DNA of 17,456 nt, taken from the NCBI GenBank assembly GCA_905182985.1, contig CAJJDN010000199.1, positions 43,865 through 61,320 of the forward strand, read 5' to 3'. The DNA comes from Paramecium sonneborni. Lineage: Eukaryota > Ciliophora > Oligohymenophorea > Peniculida > Parameciidae. Below the pieces are notes generated by a model. The model did no database searches and had not been told where the DNA came from. It worked only from the letters and a program-made list of their open reading frames with translations. A program made the translations under genes and the position numbers. Positions 1-11,817 of the stretch are shown one piece after another. How positions within the stretch are numbered: position 1 is the stretch's first letter; each line of letters opens with the position of its first letter.

Positions 1-772
1 ATATTTCCTTTTTTTATTTTTAAACTAATTGCTTATATATTATATTCAATACTTAAATATCAACTAGAGTATACTATTTAACCATATTTATTAATTTCAA
101 AATTATATTAAAATAAATATATCAATAAAAGAAAACATATTCTTTGGCAATATTAGTAAATCATGAATTAACTATGAACTGGGGGCTGCTCATAATAATT
201 ATTTAAATTACAACTATATTAAATTAAAGTAAATGAGAATTTTTAATTTTCAATTACCATTATAATATCTTCTATTTATAGATTGCATAATTAAAGAATC
301 GTTTATTAGAAACCATAAAATTGTTGAAAAAACCAAACTTTCATCCATTGTGCTACTACTATGCCAGTACATTTCCTTTGTCATATTTCCGATGAATACA
401 AGGATTTTATATATCGTTGTTTGATATAAATAAATCATACATCCTTTAACTTTTAGAATTACCAATGATTCAGATTTGAAACTTATTAATCTAAAATAGA
501 TGTTTTAAGAGCCAATGCAATAGCCTGCTATAATAATATGAATGATAATTGTAGAGCGACTGAGCTAAATGAATAATATTGTTCAAGTAATTTAAATTAG
601 GTCTTGTTGAAAAGTAATAAATGAACCATGTTTTGGGAGTGCAAATGATATAAAATGCCATGAGATTCAGTTCCACCACACAAATATTGAATTTCTAAAA
701 TTAAATTCTAATAATTTGGACTTTCATTAATGACTAAAATATGATATATATCAATCTGATAAATATTTTGAA
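1..772. other. AT-rich stretch with no supportable gene
   Basis: I see no conserved domain, repeat array or RNA signature here on either strand. Two minus-strand stretches (250-465 and 491-679) are open even under the standard code, but their translations look like random AT-rich sequence rich in I, L, N, Y and F. I do not call them genes. Confidence 0.5.
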
Positions 773-1087
773 ATGTCAGATAAGTCTAACCCAAATGGTT
801 GTTCTAAAAATTGGATGAATAAAATCTTTGTCTGTATTTAACAAGAAAATTCATATGTTGTTAAGATCCATAAGGAAAATTTTAGAGAATAAGATGCAAG
901 GAGAGTACTCAAATGTTATGAATAAAAATTTATCAATACTGATCAATATTGAAGTCTGCATGGGTATATAGATATAATAAAAATTTCATTTATTTTATGT
1001 CTTAAGCTTGTGTATTTTGAGTAAAGCAGTTTCGGGTGGGTTCTGTTTAATTCATTCCCCAACAAAAATATTCTAATTTGGCATTGA
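773..1087 (+). pseudogene. Protein-kinase N-lobe-like remnant
   Basis: Starting at ATG 773 and reading TAA/TAG as Gln, the frame runs about 59 codons to a TGA at 950-952. It then stays open in the same frame to TGA 1085-1087. The translation contains SYVVKIHKENF, resembling kinase strand beta-3 with its ATP-binding Lys. Next comes a helix-like REQDARRVLKCYEQ (alpha-C position), then after the TGA LHGYIDIIKIS and LVYFE, resembling beta-4 and the beta-5/hinge. This order matches a Ser/Thr kinase N-lobe. No glycine-rich loop, HRD or DFG motif is convincing. A 168-codon open frame follows at 1128-1631, but that length is expected by chance with one stop codon at this base composition. Inferred to be a decayed fragment; a chance resemblance remains possible. 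Confidence 0.4.
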
Positions 1088-2246
1088 TAAATTCAATAAT
1101 GTTTTCAGAATCATAAAACTTTTAAAAATGCTTAGATTGGAAGTATTGCTTTTGGGACCATCAATTTTAATCTTAAAACATAAATCATTTGGTAAAAAAG
1201 GAATTAAATTATTGAAAAATTAGAATTTGAAACTTTTGATCTATTAAGTTCTCATTAGATTAGATAATAACGTATTTAAATTTTAGGGGAATAATAAAAT
1301 TGGTAAATCAAAAGAATGCAATAATGCAATTTCCATTTCTCCAATTTTTTAATCATACTAAAATTGTGAACTATATTAAAAAGTTATTTTAATTAGAATA
1401 TGTTAATCTTAATATGACATTAGTATTTCCAAGAATTTATACATAAAAATGAGAAGGACTTTGTGGATTTTAGGTCAATAAACTAATTTTTATAATTAAG
1501 ATTCAGATTGTGGTTAAGAGTTTTTCAAAATAAATAATTTATTAAATGATTTTGTATAGAAATGTAAAGTAATGAAATTCGATAGATTTACATACTAAAT
1601 GTATGACATCAAACAAAGAAAAACATTCTGAAGCTACTTACAAAATCTAATTACTTATAATATAAACGATCTTTAAATTAATACTCATTTGTAATCTTAC
1701 AAACACCTTAATAATATTGCTAATTTATTAATAAATGGTGTTATGATATAGATTGATATAAATTATAGATAAAAACGTGAAACTATTTAAAATGTTAATA
1801 ATTCAATTTAATCGAAAATATTTAATGCATAAATATTTGGATATTAAGTGCTTAATAATGTAGAAGAGTCACTAAGACTCCATCTTTTTGGAAGGATTAT
1901 GAATGTTATTTAAAACAAAAAAAATTAGCAGATTTTTGTTAATATATTACTAAATTTTTGGTAACATTTGCAAAAAATATAAAAAATACTAACATAGTTT
2001 TTCATTGCTAATTTTAACTCTTTTTTCAATATAATTTATATCTTAGTTTAAATTTCAGATTTAATTTATTATATAGAATTGGTATAATTATTTCTGTAGT
2101 TTGCATAATTTTTTTAAGTCCATACTATAAATACCTGAACATTAATGTCATTTTTAACATAAACTATCAACATTATCCTAAGTCATAGTAATATTTATAA
2201 GTAATTAGATATACGGAGGGAATTATAATATTACTGTCTATTCGAT
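1088..2246. other. AT-rich stretch, no clear gene
   Basis: Apart from the uninformative open frame at 1128-1631 (+), I see no domain motif, repeat or RNA feature. The 3' tail of the minus-strand MORN-like gene ends at the right edge of this interval. Confidence 0.45.
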
Positions 2247-5066
2247 TCAAAAATCTTTCCTCAGAAGATCTATATGAATTTCAAAGAATAATTAATCTAA
2301 TGTTTCATAAGATAATCTATTATATTAATATTTTTCAATTCTAGATATCGGTATGGAGATTATGAATCCTTAGAAAGTTATTTAATTTGATCTTCTTTTA
2401 TTTGAGATATTGCTGTACTTTAGTGAGATAATTTGCAACATGGCTGGTTTATTAATCTGACTATACATCTTTATTCTTAGATAAAAAATCATTTAGGTTA
2501 AATCAATATTTAAAATTATATCAATATCAATCAAATAAAAGATCAAAAAAACTAGGTTTTCCCAAATACCAACTTTAGTGCCATTGTTGTAATATCCTTG
2601 ATTGGTAATCTATCGTCCTGTTCCATAACTTTGTGCTATTTCATTCCATTTTCCATTTTAATACCATCTTTATAATTCCCCGAGTCCCTAAAACTTTTCA
2701 CTATTTTTTTACATTATGATAATTTCCCCATTTGAATGTTGAAACTGGAATTGCCAACTTCCAATTTTTATACCTTTACTATATTACCCCATATAGACTA
2801 ATCTTATTCTATTTTTTTAAATGACTAAGAAATACCTATAAGAAAATCTACAAGGTTCTATCCATTTCCCTTCTTTAATCCCAAATTTATTATAATATCC
2901 AAAACCACTTAAAGTTTATTATTAATCAAATACATGATTTAACGAGCTTTTAAGTAATTACTTTATGTTTCCCATATTCCGATATTTGTTCCTTCACTAT
3001 ATCTTCCAACATGAATTTAATCTAAACTATTCCAATTAATAGAATATCTTTACTTTCTCTATGTTTCTCTTATTTCAATCCATTTTCCAACTTTATTACC
3101 CTTATTATAATAACCACCTCCACTTTTTATACATATTGATGATTTACATCTTCTGAGTTTTAGTTGAATTTTTTGACTTAATAAATGTGTCAAACTAGCC
3201 ATTCTTTTCTTCATCTTTATAACATCCAATTATTAACACTAGTTATATAAAGTTACATAACTTAGTTCATCGTTATTTTCATTTACTAAATCAATCCATT
3301 GTCCGATTTTTTATCCTTAATTGTTGTAGAATCCACCTCGACTTAAAAATTTTAAATATTTTCACCTTACATTTTCTCAATCTACTCGTGATCATTTATT
3401 GTAGTCCCCCAATATCCTATTTTTTTACCCTATTTATATTCTCCATTATGGGTTATTCTAATGTTAAATCTTTTAATAATTTACATTTTATATTCAGCAT
3501 TTTAATCATGTTATTCTATCCAATTTCCAGATTTTAAACCTATTTCATTATAACGGCCTCCTCCACTAAGTTAAATATTTATTTTAACATTTTTTTATTA
3601 ATCATTAGAAAAAAGGTATCAAATTATCCAAATTTAACTCCTTATCTGTATACTCCAACTTAAGGTATCAAACTAAAATTGCCGTTTTCTGTAATTTCAA
3701 TCCATTTGCCAAATTTCTTACCTTTCTCGCCATAATAGCCTCCTCCTCTATTTAAATTAAATTTTCAATTTAAATATTTACACAATATTTTGTTAGTCAT
3801 CCTTAAACTATATGATTACCCAATACCCATTTTTTAAACCATTTTTATATTCACCAGCTATTGTAAATGAAGCACGACTAAATTAGAGCGAAAAGAATAC
3901 TATTTATATCCTCCCTCAAAAAACTCCACCCAAAGCCCCTCTTTTAACCCAAATTGATTATAAAATCCACCTCCTCTAATAAATGTCTACAAAAAATTAT
4001 ACATAACATTTTAATTTTATTTTGTGTATTAACTACAAACAGTTTTCCCCATATAAAATGTTAACCATTTTCCAATTCTTAAACCATTTTTGTACTCGCC
4101 ATCAAATATTAATTACATATAACTAATTAATAAATTAGATTTATAGTAATTTTACTATTAGAAACTTTCAGATACTCCAGTCCATTTCCCTATCTTCTGA
4201 CCATTTTCATTATAAAATCCCTCTCCGCTTATTATAATAATTTGAATATATACATTATATGATTATCATCCAACACTAACCATTTTCCTTTTTTCAACCC
4301 CTTATTATACTCACCAATTATTATCACTTTATGACTTAATTATTAGTAAATTACTTACTGTTGATCATAGCTTCTGTGAATTTCGCACCATTCCCCAGTT
4401 TTTCTTCCAATTTCATCATAATGACCACCTCCTCTAAAGATTATAAAGATAGTTACATTCTCTCTTATTCATACCAATAGATCCATTAGCCTATTCTCTA
4501 TCCCTTTTTTTCATAAGTTCCAGAAATGGTTATTTAATACTGACTACATTTAAATAAAATAAATTTACCTACAATAGGTGTCACAGGGTTCTATCCATCC
4601 TCCAATTTTGTAACCAAATTCATCACACTTCCCTCCAAGATTTGTTAATCTACCATTCCACCATCCTATCCATTTTACAATTTATCGAGTCTCATTTTCA
4701 TTTGAACGCTTCCACTAAAAGTACTATATTTAATCTAAATTTAAATATAAGTTAATATTTTCCTTTTGACGAAAGTTGTCTATCCTATATTGATTGATTA
4801 TATTTGTTGAACTTTAAAACTTTCAACCGTCTATATATAAATTTTTACTTAAGAATTTATCCATCCTAAGTATAAGTTATTTGTTTTTCTTTTGTGATTT
4901 TCACTTCAAATGTTGTGTGAACCACCTATTAACCATCATTATAAAAAGGATAATGATGTTTCCATCCAATAACATTAATTAATAGATTATCAGTTTAGGT
5001 ACTATAATTGTAAATATCTACATTAATTGTACTTTTTTTTTGATCAAACATTTTCTTATTTCTCAT
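2247..5066 (-). CDS. MORN-like repeat protein with an intron at almost every repeat boundary
   Basis: Read on the minus strand in the ciliate code. The start chosen is ATG 5066-5064, followed by MRNKKMFDQKK; a second ATG lies at 5051. The N-terminal region includes INVIGWKHHYPFYNDG and TTFEVKITKEK. From about 4700 down to 2540 the protein is a tandem array alternating two half-units: GGG-x-Y-Y-x-E-x-G-x-K-x-G-K-W-I-E (for example GGGYYGEKGKKFGKWIEI) and I-x-G-E-Y-K-N-G-x-K-x-G-K-W. The repeat resembles MORN/YwqK-type repeats, which form beta-hairpin stacks; function is unknown. About 17 micro-introns must be removed to keep the frame. Two single-base A-run contractions (4701-4703 and 2656-2659) break the frame, so the gene is either decayed or affected by sequencing error. 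After the last repeat the frame stays open to TGA 2249-2247; this tail is not repeat-like and the true C-terminus is uncertain. Confidence 0.72.
2540..4700 (-). repeat. Tandem MORN-like half-units with in-register phase-2 introns
   Basis: Introns inferred from GT...AG ends plus restored repeat frame, in transcript order: 4568-4544, 4456-4434, 4358-4335, 4253-4228, 4155-4123, 4007-3987, 3900-3878, 3781-3748, 3588-3566, 3484-3458, 3370-3342, 3286-3261, 3147-3123, 3053-3027, 2933-2908, 2835-2809 and 2712-2688. Lengths are 21-34 nt. Fifteen of the 17 interrupt a codon after its second base (phase 2), usually just before the GGG or GEY of the next half-unit. The two phase-0 calls (4007-3987 and 3286-3261) are the weakest and may be wrong. 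Half-units recur every 100-120 bp or so. The junction expected between 3748 and 3588 shows no GT...AG candidate, so that unit seems to lack the intron. Confidence 0.7.
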
Positions 5067-5550
5067 TATGCAAGTTTTTAAGATGTAAAAGAGGCTTTTT
5101 TTAATTTAAATGATTCTGTGTACTAATCCTCTTGAAATAAAAATTTCATAATTTAATAAATAGATTTAAATTTCTAATCAATTTGGTCTAAATATAACTC
5201 AGAAATACAAATTATATTGGTTGAATTAAATAAAAAGATTTTTATTTATTTCATATGAATAAATATGAATTATATATTCAAATCTTAAGTATAAATTAAT
5301 TGATATATCTATTTTTCTTTTAAATTACTTTTACGATAGTCGAAATAGAATTGAAGGAATCAGCCTTTTAAATTAGGAAAGTTAATAAGTATCATTTCAG
5401 TTCATTGATAAATCATCCTACCTATAGAATTTTGATATTTTTTTCAGAGTTATCCTTTTATTTGTTGTCTAAATTTTCTAACTAATGACACTAAACTTTA
5501 CAACCTAGGTGCTTTTTATTAAAATAGTAAATAATATTCTTGCTAAAACA
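5067..5550. other. Upstream region of the MORN-like gene, nothing else seen
   Basis: This interval precedes the proposed minus-strand start at 5066. The in-frame sequence stays open further upstream without obvious homology, so the start could be further out. No RNA or repeat structure is evident. Confidence 0.35.
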
Positions 5551-5866
5551 TCAATTACTATTCATAAATATGAGTGTTTTCTACACCAGAACCAGATAAT
5601 TACAATCAATTAAAACATCATTATCAGGGTCAAGTATCAAAATGTTTCCTGCTAAGATACCCATGAAAATATAAAAAGACTTTCGATTGAATATTAAACT
5701 CAAACTAATTTTTAGACTTTAATTAATAAATAATCTAAATTGTATCCTGTTTAGATAATAACATAGGCACCTCACATATTTAAGAAAAATATTCTTTTTT
5801 CTTCATTTTTTGTAACTCTGCCTTTAAATCATAAATATCTAATTCAGAAGTTTAAAAAACAAAGTA
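5551..5866 (-). pseudogene. Decayed coding fragment, coiled-coil-like
   Basis: On the minus strand in the ciliate code one frame reads SELDIYDLKAELQKMKKKEY followed by FSQICEVPMLLSKQDTIQ. This is lysine/glutamate-rich with heptad-like spacing, typical of a short coiled coil. A second minus-strand frame just downstream reads MGILAGNILILDPDNDVLID and then CNYLVLVQ before a TGA at 5553-5551. The two pieces are in different frames, so a frameshift or missed intron lies between them near 5700-5740. I do not recognise the family. The mixed-polarity composition looks coding rather than random, but the evidence is weak. Confidence 0.3.
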
Positions 5867-6147
5867 AAAAAAAAAACTACCCATTTAGTTTAATTTTTTC
5901 TACAAACCCTATTTTCCAATTATAATTTAAACATTCAACTATTACTATTGCATCTTTCAAACCACTTTTTTTTCAGTGATTTAATAGATTCTCATTATAT
6001 ATTCTCAAAAAAAAACAGAATAGATTATACTTTATTTATACTTTATGATTTGCATGAACTCTTCTACATTCTAGCCTTAAATTATTAATTAAGATGATGT
6101 TCGAGTTTATCTCACATCATTTTATTAAATTGAAAAAGAATAAAATT
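5867..6147. other. Spacer between divergent remnants
   Basis: No gene is supported. It lies between a minus-strand remnant and a plus-strand gene start at 6148, so it would be a shared upstream region if both were once active. It contains A and T homopolymer runs only. Confidence 0.3.
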
Positions 6148-6915
6148 ATGGCTAGAGAGACAAATATAATAATCCTTACAACAGGTAAAAGTTTGATTTC
6201 TTGGAGTTAAGTTAGAAGATAGAAGATCAGTACAAGATGTTACAAAGACCTTGGAATTTAGTGGAAGAATCTTATTAAGTTTCAGTTATATTATAGCTTG
6301 AAATAAAAGCTTACAAGAAAGAAAAGTTAGAAAAGAAGAGAAGACTTTATGTACAGCGATTATATATATTCTCAAAGAGTAAGTTATATGAAAATCAGAA
6401 ATAATAAAATAAACTAAGAACTAATTAGGAGGAGCTGATTTAGCTACTATCTAAAAAGACTTAAATTTTTATAAGACTGCACTTGATGTATGCCTTGATA
6501 AAATCAGCAATGAAACTATGCGTGAAGCTAAATGCGCAATTTTGTAGAGTACCTGAATGCTTTATTATCTGCCATTGATGTATAATTTTAGGAACAAATT
6601 TTGGCAGATGGATTAGGAATAAAGAATATGTCTGCAAGCAGTGAATTTAGTAACGTTAAAGTCTGAGGTAACTTAGGAATAGCTTTGCTAATTGTAGATT
6701 AAGATTTTAGAATTATACATGAGTCTCAGTTTGGAAAGAGGTAAAATTGAGATGGATTTTGATTATTAAAAACGTAATGATAGTAGTAAATACATCATTG
6801 CTACCATAGGAAAAGCGTATCTATTAGTTTGGATTATAGCTAAATCTGAAATTGTGCTAAATAATAATAGAAGAATCTTTGAGAATACTTTTATTGTTGT
6901 ATAAGCATCAACAAA
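6148..6915 (+). pseudogene. Broken gene for an unrecognised helical protein
   Basis: ATG 6148 starts MARETNIIILTT. A 22-nt GT...AG intron (6185-6206) then joins in frame to KLEDRRSVQDVTKTLEFSGR and ILLSFSYIIA. A TGA at 6299-6301 interrupts, after which the same frame continues NKSLQERKVRKEEKTLCTAI. Further on, GGADLATIQKDLNFYKTALD then VCLDKISNETMREAKCA runs into a one-base shift at the AA of 6538-6539. The adjacent frame then reads FVEYLNALLSAIDVQFQEQI before another TGA. The segments look like amphipathic helices (HEAT/ARM-like or coiled), but no diagnostic motif is present. The clean start, intron and consistent order say this was a gene; the TGAs and shift say it is broken. The family is unknown to me. 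Confidence 0.45.
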
Positions 6916-7849
6916 ATGAATTTTGATCTAATGCTAATAATGCAAAATAATCATTTAGTAAGTGCCACTTCAGAAATGGTGATTGCTTTTGTGATATCAA
7001 TTTCTAATTGAGGTGTACTATTTGAATTCTAAGAAAACTGGCGAAGAAATATCTATTACAATGGGGAAGCTATCCCCTTTATACAAGAACTATTATTAGA
7101 ATTATTATAAATATACAGCAAAGCTACCCTACTTATTAAAAATTTATTTTAAACTGAATGACTATAAAGAAGAAAATTATACCTTAGACAAGAAAAACAT
7201 GTAGTTAGTATAAGCTACATTAATTTACTTATAATTATGCTCGATATATATAATATATCTATAAAGACAAAACTATTAAATGCACTCTTCTTATTTATTT
7301 TTGATAATTGATTTTAGATAAAAAAAATAAAAATAATTTTGTGAATTTAATATCTCATAAAAGTGCTAGCAATAACACCAATGAAATCGCATTACATAAG
7401 GTTTGCCATATAAAATCACTTTTAATTCTATAACCTAAGATATATAAACTGGAAAACTCAGCAGAGGTAACTCTGATTTAGTTGAAGTCAAGTTCTGTTA
7501 TGTTAGGCTATTTAATTGATGGGTAGCCTAGGTAAATTCATCAATTATTAATGTAAATTTTTAAGATATGCATTCTTGATTATCTCAGGTATTAAAAAAC
7601 ATTGTAAATAAAGTTCTATAATTGATGAATCTCAAGTATTACCATCTTCTAGTAAAATAGATTTAGTTTGATAACCATCTTTTTTGAAGCCATAAATTTT
7701 ATTGTGGATGACCACCGATATTAATAATCTTTTGACTTTTTCATATTCCTTTCCAGGCAAGTATAGAATCATTTGTATTGATGATTCATTTATCTTAAGG
7801 TATAATATTGTTAGTCTACAAATGAAGGATGCAATTGCTACAACTGTTT
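6916..7849 (+). other. Open but uninterpretable plus-strand frames
   Basis: Short coding-like pieces occur, such as NGEAIPFIQELLLELLQIYS near 7060-7110 and GKYRIICIDDSFILRYNIVS near 7760-7820. They are in different frames and separated by TGAs. They may be the eroded middle of the gene starting at 6148 or the N-terminal part of the following MORN-like/WD40 gene. No family could be assigned. Confidence 0.25.
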
Positions 7850-9410
7850 ATAAAGAGTTGTTTTGAATTCAATTTGCAGAACTTGATCCAAATTTAAACA
7901 GAGTAGCAACAATTTATAATAATATCAAATAATCAAAATTTAATAATATTGAACAAATCTAATTGGAAGGGAGAAGTTTTTATAAAAACTGATGGTTACT
8001 ATAAAAAGGGTTTAAAGCAAGGAGTATGGAATAAATTATTTGAAGATCATTTCAGGTTATGCTTTTAATTTTAATTATTTAGAAGGGTGGTATCGACTAA
8101 AATGAATGTAAGAAGATAGATAAATGAATCGATTTAGATAAAATGGTTAACTAGATTTCCTATATCATTTTCCACTTCATTTAATGGTGAATTTAATAAA
8201 AAGGGTTTGAAGGTAGGTATATGGGACATATTGTGAAATTAATAAATAAAAATTCTGAATGAATATAAGATGTCAGTTTTAGTGGTGGTGGATAATATAT
8301 TAAAAAGGAAGCCACAAAAAAGTTGGAAAGTGGTATAAATTTGTTAATTAAATGAAACCTAGAATGATAGAAAAGGATTAGGATCTTTGCTGTTCATATA
8401 ATCATAATCTTCCTATTTTGATGGTTATTAGTGATAACAATTTTGAGACTAAACAAAAAACTTTTATGTAGAGAACGCAAGGAAAATACTAATGTGAACT
8501 TTAATGTATAAAAAAGTTCTCTAAGAAATGGAGCAAAACTAAAAGAAAAGGAAATATTGTGTAGAAAGTTAAATTATGATGAATGTCAAATGCCTCATAG
8601 TACTTTGATTCAATTAAGGTCTCAGGAACAAAAAATGATTAGTAAGAAATTAAACAAGCTTAGGCATTAAATAAATTGAAATCTAGTATAATTTGCAATT
8701 AAATTATTTTTGTTCTAAAATGACTCATTTAAATTGTATGATTAATAATCAGTTGAATTTAAGTCAATAGAGAATTTAGAAAACTAAGTTAGTAAATGTT
8801 GGACGATTGTATTCAATAAAGCAGGTTCAATTATGGTTTCAACGGATAATAGAGATATAAAAATATGGAATATTGCTTTATAAAGATATAAAATTAAAAA
8901 ACCCTTTTAGGTGCATAAGAACGATGTTAAATGTTTAGTGTATAGTAAAAATTTTAATAGCTTTATTTCTGGCTTTGTTGATCAAAACAATTATCTGTTT
9001 TAAATGAGAAAGAAAACTAATCTAATTTTTATACTGAGATTTATTTATATTTATTTGGAATCCAAGTAAAAATATTGATATTTCTTCTTCAATAGTCACT
9101 AAAAATGAATAAAGGGTAGATCTGGCTTTTAATAGACTAAGTCAGTAATTTATGATTTTTTAACCATCATAGGCATACAATATATAAAAATATTTGATAT
9201 AATGATGTCAATAAGTTTTTACTATTAAAAAACTTTAATTTTATCATATTCTAAAAACAATAAAATATTTGCTATCGAAATTTAAAAATAGAGTTATATT
9301 TTTAGTAAGGAAAATTGCAAGATAAATTATTCAAAATTCTTGTATTAAGTGAATTGTATTTCATAATCAAGTATTCTGAGTAAAAGCCTGCCAAATTTTT
9401 ATGATTGATT
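7850..9410 (+). pseudogene. Broken MORN-like plus WD40 repeat gene
   Basis: In the ciliate code the 5' part reads ELDPNLNRVATIYNNIK then, after a shift, GYYKKGLKQGVW, a MORN-like unit. A 27-nt intron-like GT...AG follows the HF-encoding codons near 8055. The next units read KIDK-stop-IDLDKM, where the consensus K-x-G-K-W carries TGA at the Trp position, then NGEFNKKGLKVGIWDIL, then SGGGQYIKK. A missing A in the run at 8302-8306 shifts the frame before GSHKKVGKWYKF. From about 8690 a WD40-like section begins: CWTIVFNKAGSIMVSTDNRD followed by IKIWN (a WD-repeat end), then VHKNDVKCLVYSKNFNSFIS. Later blades are weaker (WNPSKNIDISSS). The N-terminal repeat plus C-terminal WD40 layout resembles a Paramecium family I know only in outline. 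Several shifts and TGAs make it a likely pseudogene. Confidence 0.6.
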
Positions 9411-9799
9411 AAAAAAATAATATTTCATATTCCTAATTTGAAACTTATTGATGAATAAATAGAATTATTATATTATTATAAAGACATACGCTTAAAGAAT
9501 TATATTAAATTTAGAAAGTTAAAAAATATTATTATAATGTATAATTTTATAAATGAAACAAATAATTAAAAAATCATAATTAGTTATTGAATTCTGAAAG
9601 ACACTTCTAATTTGATCTAATTTTATTAAAGTCAAAAAAGATATGACTAGCAAGCATTTTATAATTGAATTAATATTAATGTAAATATAAATACATTTAT
9701 TTATCATTAAATTAAATCAAATATATAAAATAATAAGAGAGGAACTGCTTATATGCAATTTAAAATATATTAAATGTAATGATTCAATTATGCATTACT
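9411..9799. other. AT-rich spacer
   Basis: No conserved motif is seen. The minus-strand frame at 9519-9707, open in the standard code, translates to low-complexity I/N/Y-rich sequence and is not convincing. Confidence 0.45.
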
Positions 9800-10297
9800 A
9801 TGAAAAGGAAATTTAGAGACTATTTAGGAAGTCATTGTTAGTGTTTTACTAATTTATGTTATTATGTAAATGAACTCTCAAATTATGATAATTTATTGAT
9901 TGGCAGTAAAATTACCCATAGCTTCCTATTTTACTTAAATGAAGAAGTGTATAACAGCATTGAAAGCTTTGGTAACTTTTCCCTTAAATTTTTAATTAAT
10001 AATAATTTTATTTCGCAAACAGACTATTCACTTAAAACTCTAGGCAATCTTTAAAATATTCAATATTAAGTGAATAAGCACAAATCGAAATGCTGAAATT
10101 ATATTTAAATTTTGAATGGTAAATTTTCATTCCATTTTTTTATAGAATACTTTGTTCTTTTTGAAACTAAACCATGGTGTATATTGCTTTCTTTATCCCA
10201 AGCTTCTCGATTTCATTCAAATTTCTTAGTATTTACTCAGACTCCAGAAATCTATAGTGCAACATCCTTAAATTCTTATAAAAATAAATCATTTTGA
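9800..10297 (+). pseudogene. Two-exon helical protein with an internal TGA
   Basis: ATG 9800 opens 98 codons beginning MKRKFRDYLGSHCQ and containing NELSNYDNLLIGSKITHSFL and DYSLKTLGNLQNIQYQ, ending at TGA 10094-10096. The frame resumes for eight codons to a 27-nt GT...AG intron at 10119-10145. After its removal it continues EYFVLFETKPWCILLSLSQA to TGA 10295-10297. Total exonic length is a multiple of three, supporting the intron and a former single gene. LKTLGNL faintly recalls ARM/HEAT repeats (importin-like), but that is only a suggestion. Either the first TGA is the true end or the gene is broken. Confidence 0.35.
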
Positions 10298-11032
10298 TGA
10301 CAATCACACCTTTCATTAACAATTAATCGTTTTTGCTCAGTCTTATCTCAAGATGAAAAATATTTGATTTATTAAAATTTTTTTTTTCATAATATAAACA
10401 AATACATAATTATGCTTTGAATTTTATTTAAATATTATAGATTTTTCTCATTCAAAGTAGAGTATGGCAAATTGGGACCAACCAAAGAAAGCAATTGAAT
10501 ATGGATAAAATAGTAAGAAAGTTGAAATCATAACATTAATTAATCATAGTTAATTTGATTTTGCAGGAAAATAAAGGGTTATGATGAAATTCTGGATTGT
10601 TGGCAGTTATCCCATCCAAGATAATAAGGTTGGAAATTATTGAATTATTGATAACAACAAGAGAGATATTTTTAAAAGAATCTTTTTCATTTATAAATTA
10701 AGTCTATTTTTAATGACTTAACAATAACTATTGCCTCTAAAAAGAACAGAAATAATGATAGCATCACAAATGAGCCACCAGCAAAATTTAACTTAAATGC
10801 AACAACATGATAAGTTATTGATGAATATCTACTTTGATATACTCAGTGATAGATTTACAACATTTTTCAAGGTAGTAAACATTGAAGTAGACGATATTTA
10901 ACTCAAGATTTCACATTCCTTTTGATGAAAGGTATGGTTTCAATTTACATACCTAATCGATATAAATTAGTTAATTAAAGAGAATTCTCAATACATAAGA
11001 ATTAGAGCAACACAATTTTTAATGAAAGATGA
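10298..11032 (+). other. Fragmentary open frames, possibly decayed coding
   Basis: Near 10464 an ATG begins MANWDQPKKAIEYGQNSKKV followed by EIITLINHSQFDF. Other frames become more protein-like downstream, for example ILSDRFTTFFKVVNIEVDDI near 10850. Each ends at TGA. These may be shifted pieces of the gene starting at 9800, but chance open frames are common with one stop codon at this AT content. Confidence 0.22.
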
Positions 11033-11593
11033 AATTAAACAATTTTGTATATAAATAGCAAACTTTAAAATTATTTATACCGAAATGAAAGAGGATTAAA
11101 ATAACCAAAAAAAGCAACAAAAAGCGTTTTTATAAATTATAACAGACAAGCATTAATTCTAAATAAAAATACTATAAACTTTTTAGATTTCCTAGTTGAC
11201 TCTCTTAAATTATTGCTTTATTAATTACATAAGAATGCAAAACATATTTCAAGACATTTTTAGCCAAAAAAAATTCTCGATCAAGAGTTATTGAAAGCCT
11301 ATCTTCTAGTTTTGCTCAATAACACTTTCCCATCTAATAAAATCATTTTAATATAAATCAATCAGTCTTTTTCAGGGGAAGATATTGTGAACCAATATCA
11401 ATTCTTTTTTTTTTCTCAAAAATTTTTCAGATTTAATTCATACTTCAGCAATTAAAAATATTTTATTTCAAAAATTAAACTTCTGGATAAATTGATATCA
11501 AATTAAATTCTTATAAGAATCTATTATTCTAACAAAATTAATTAAAAAGATAAGAGCAAAATTAATTAAAAATTTGTTATATTTGAGGAATGA
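11033..11593 (+). other. 186-codon open frame without ATG
   Basis: One plus-strand frame is open from just after a TGA at about 11030 to TGA 11591-11593. It includes NTINFLDFLVDSLKLLLYQL and DQELLKAYLLVLLNN, helix-like stretches. It has no methionine in its conserved-looking part. By my estimate a run of this length has a few percent chance in one random frame of this composition, so length alone is weak evidence. It may be the last exon of a decayed helical-repeat gene beginning near 9800. Confidence 0.25.
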
Positions 11594-11817
11594 TGTAAAA
11601 GAAAAAGAATCTTTATGTTTTACATTTTAAATGTTATATATAATTAATTATTAGGAAAAAGAATAAAATTATTAATTTATATGAACATTTCAAACACTTT
11701 TTCATCAGTATTTGAAAATAAGTAAAAAGAGAAAATGAATATTTTCAAAACAATAAGAATAAAAAAAGGAAATTTCAATAAAATTCTCAATGAATATAAA
11801 TTGTAATCAATATATTA

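Noticed and set aside
250..679. Two minus-strand standard-code ORFs (71 and 62 residues)
   Set aside because: They have low-complexity AT-driven composition, no motif and no neighbouring support; their lengths are within chance.
1030..1050. G-rich GGGTGGGTT stretch as a telomeric repeat
   Set aside because: It is a single short occurrence without tandem G4T2 or G3T3 units; it lies in the kinase-like remnant.
1128..1631. 168-codon open frame (+) with a WILG-like stretch resembling a kinase C-lobe
   Set aside because: With TGA as the only stop at this AT content such lengths arise by chance. No HRD, DFG or APE motif could be placed with correct spacing.
10112..10297. Stand-alone 61-residue plus-strand ORF starting at 10112
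   Set aside because: Its first part lies in a GT...AG intron-like stretch (10119-10145). The remainder fits better as the second exon of the frame starting at 9800.
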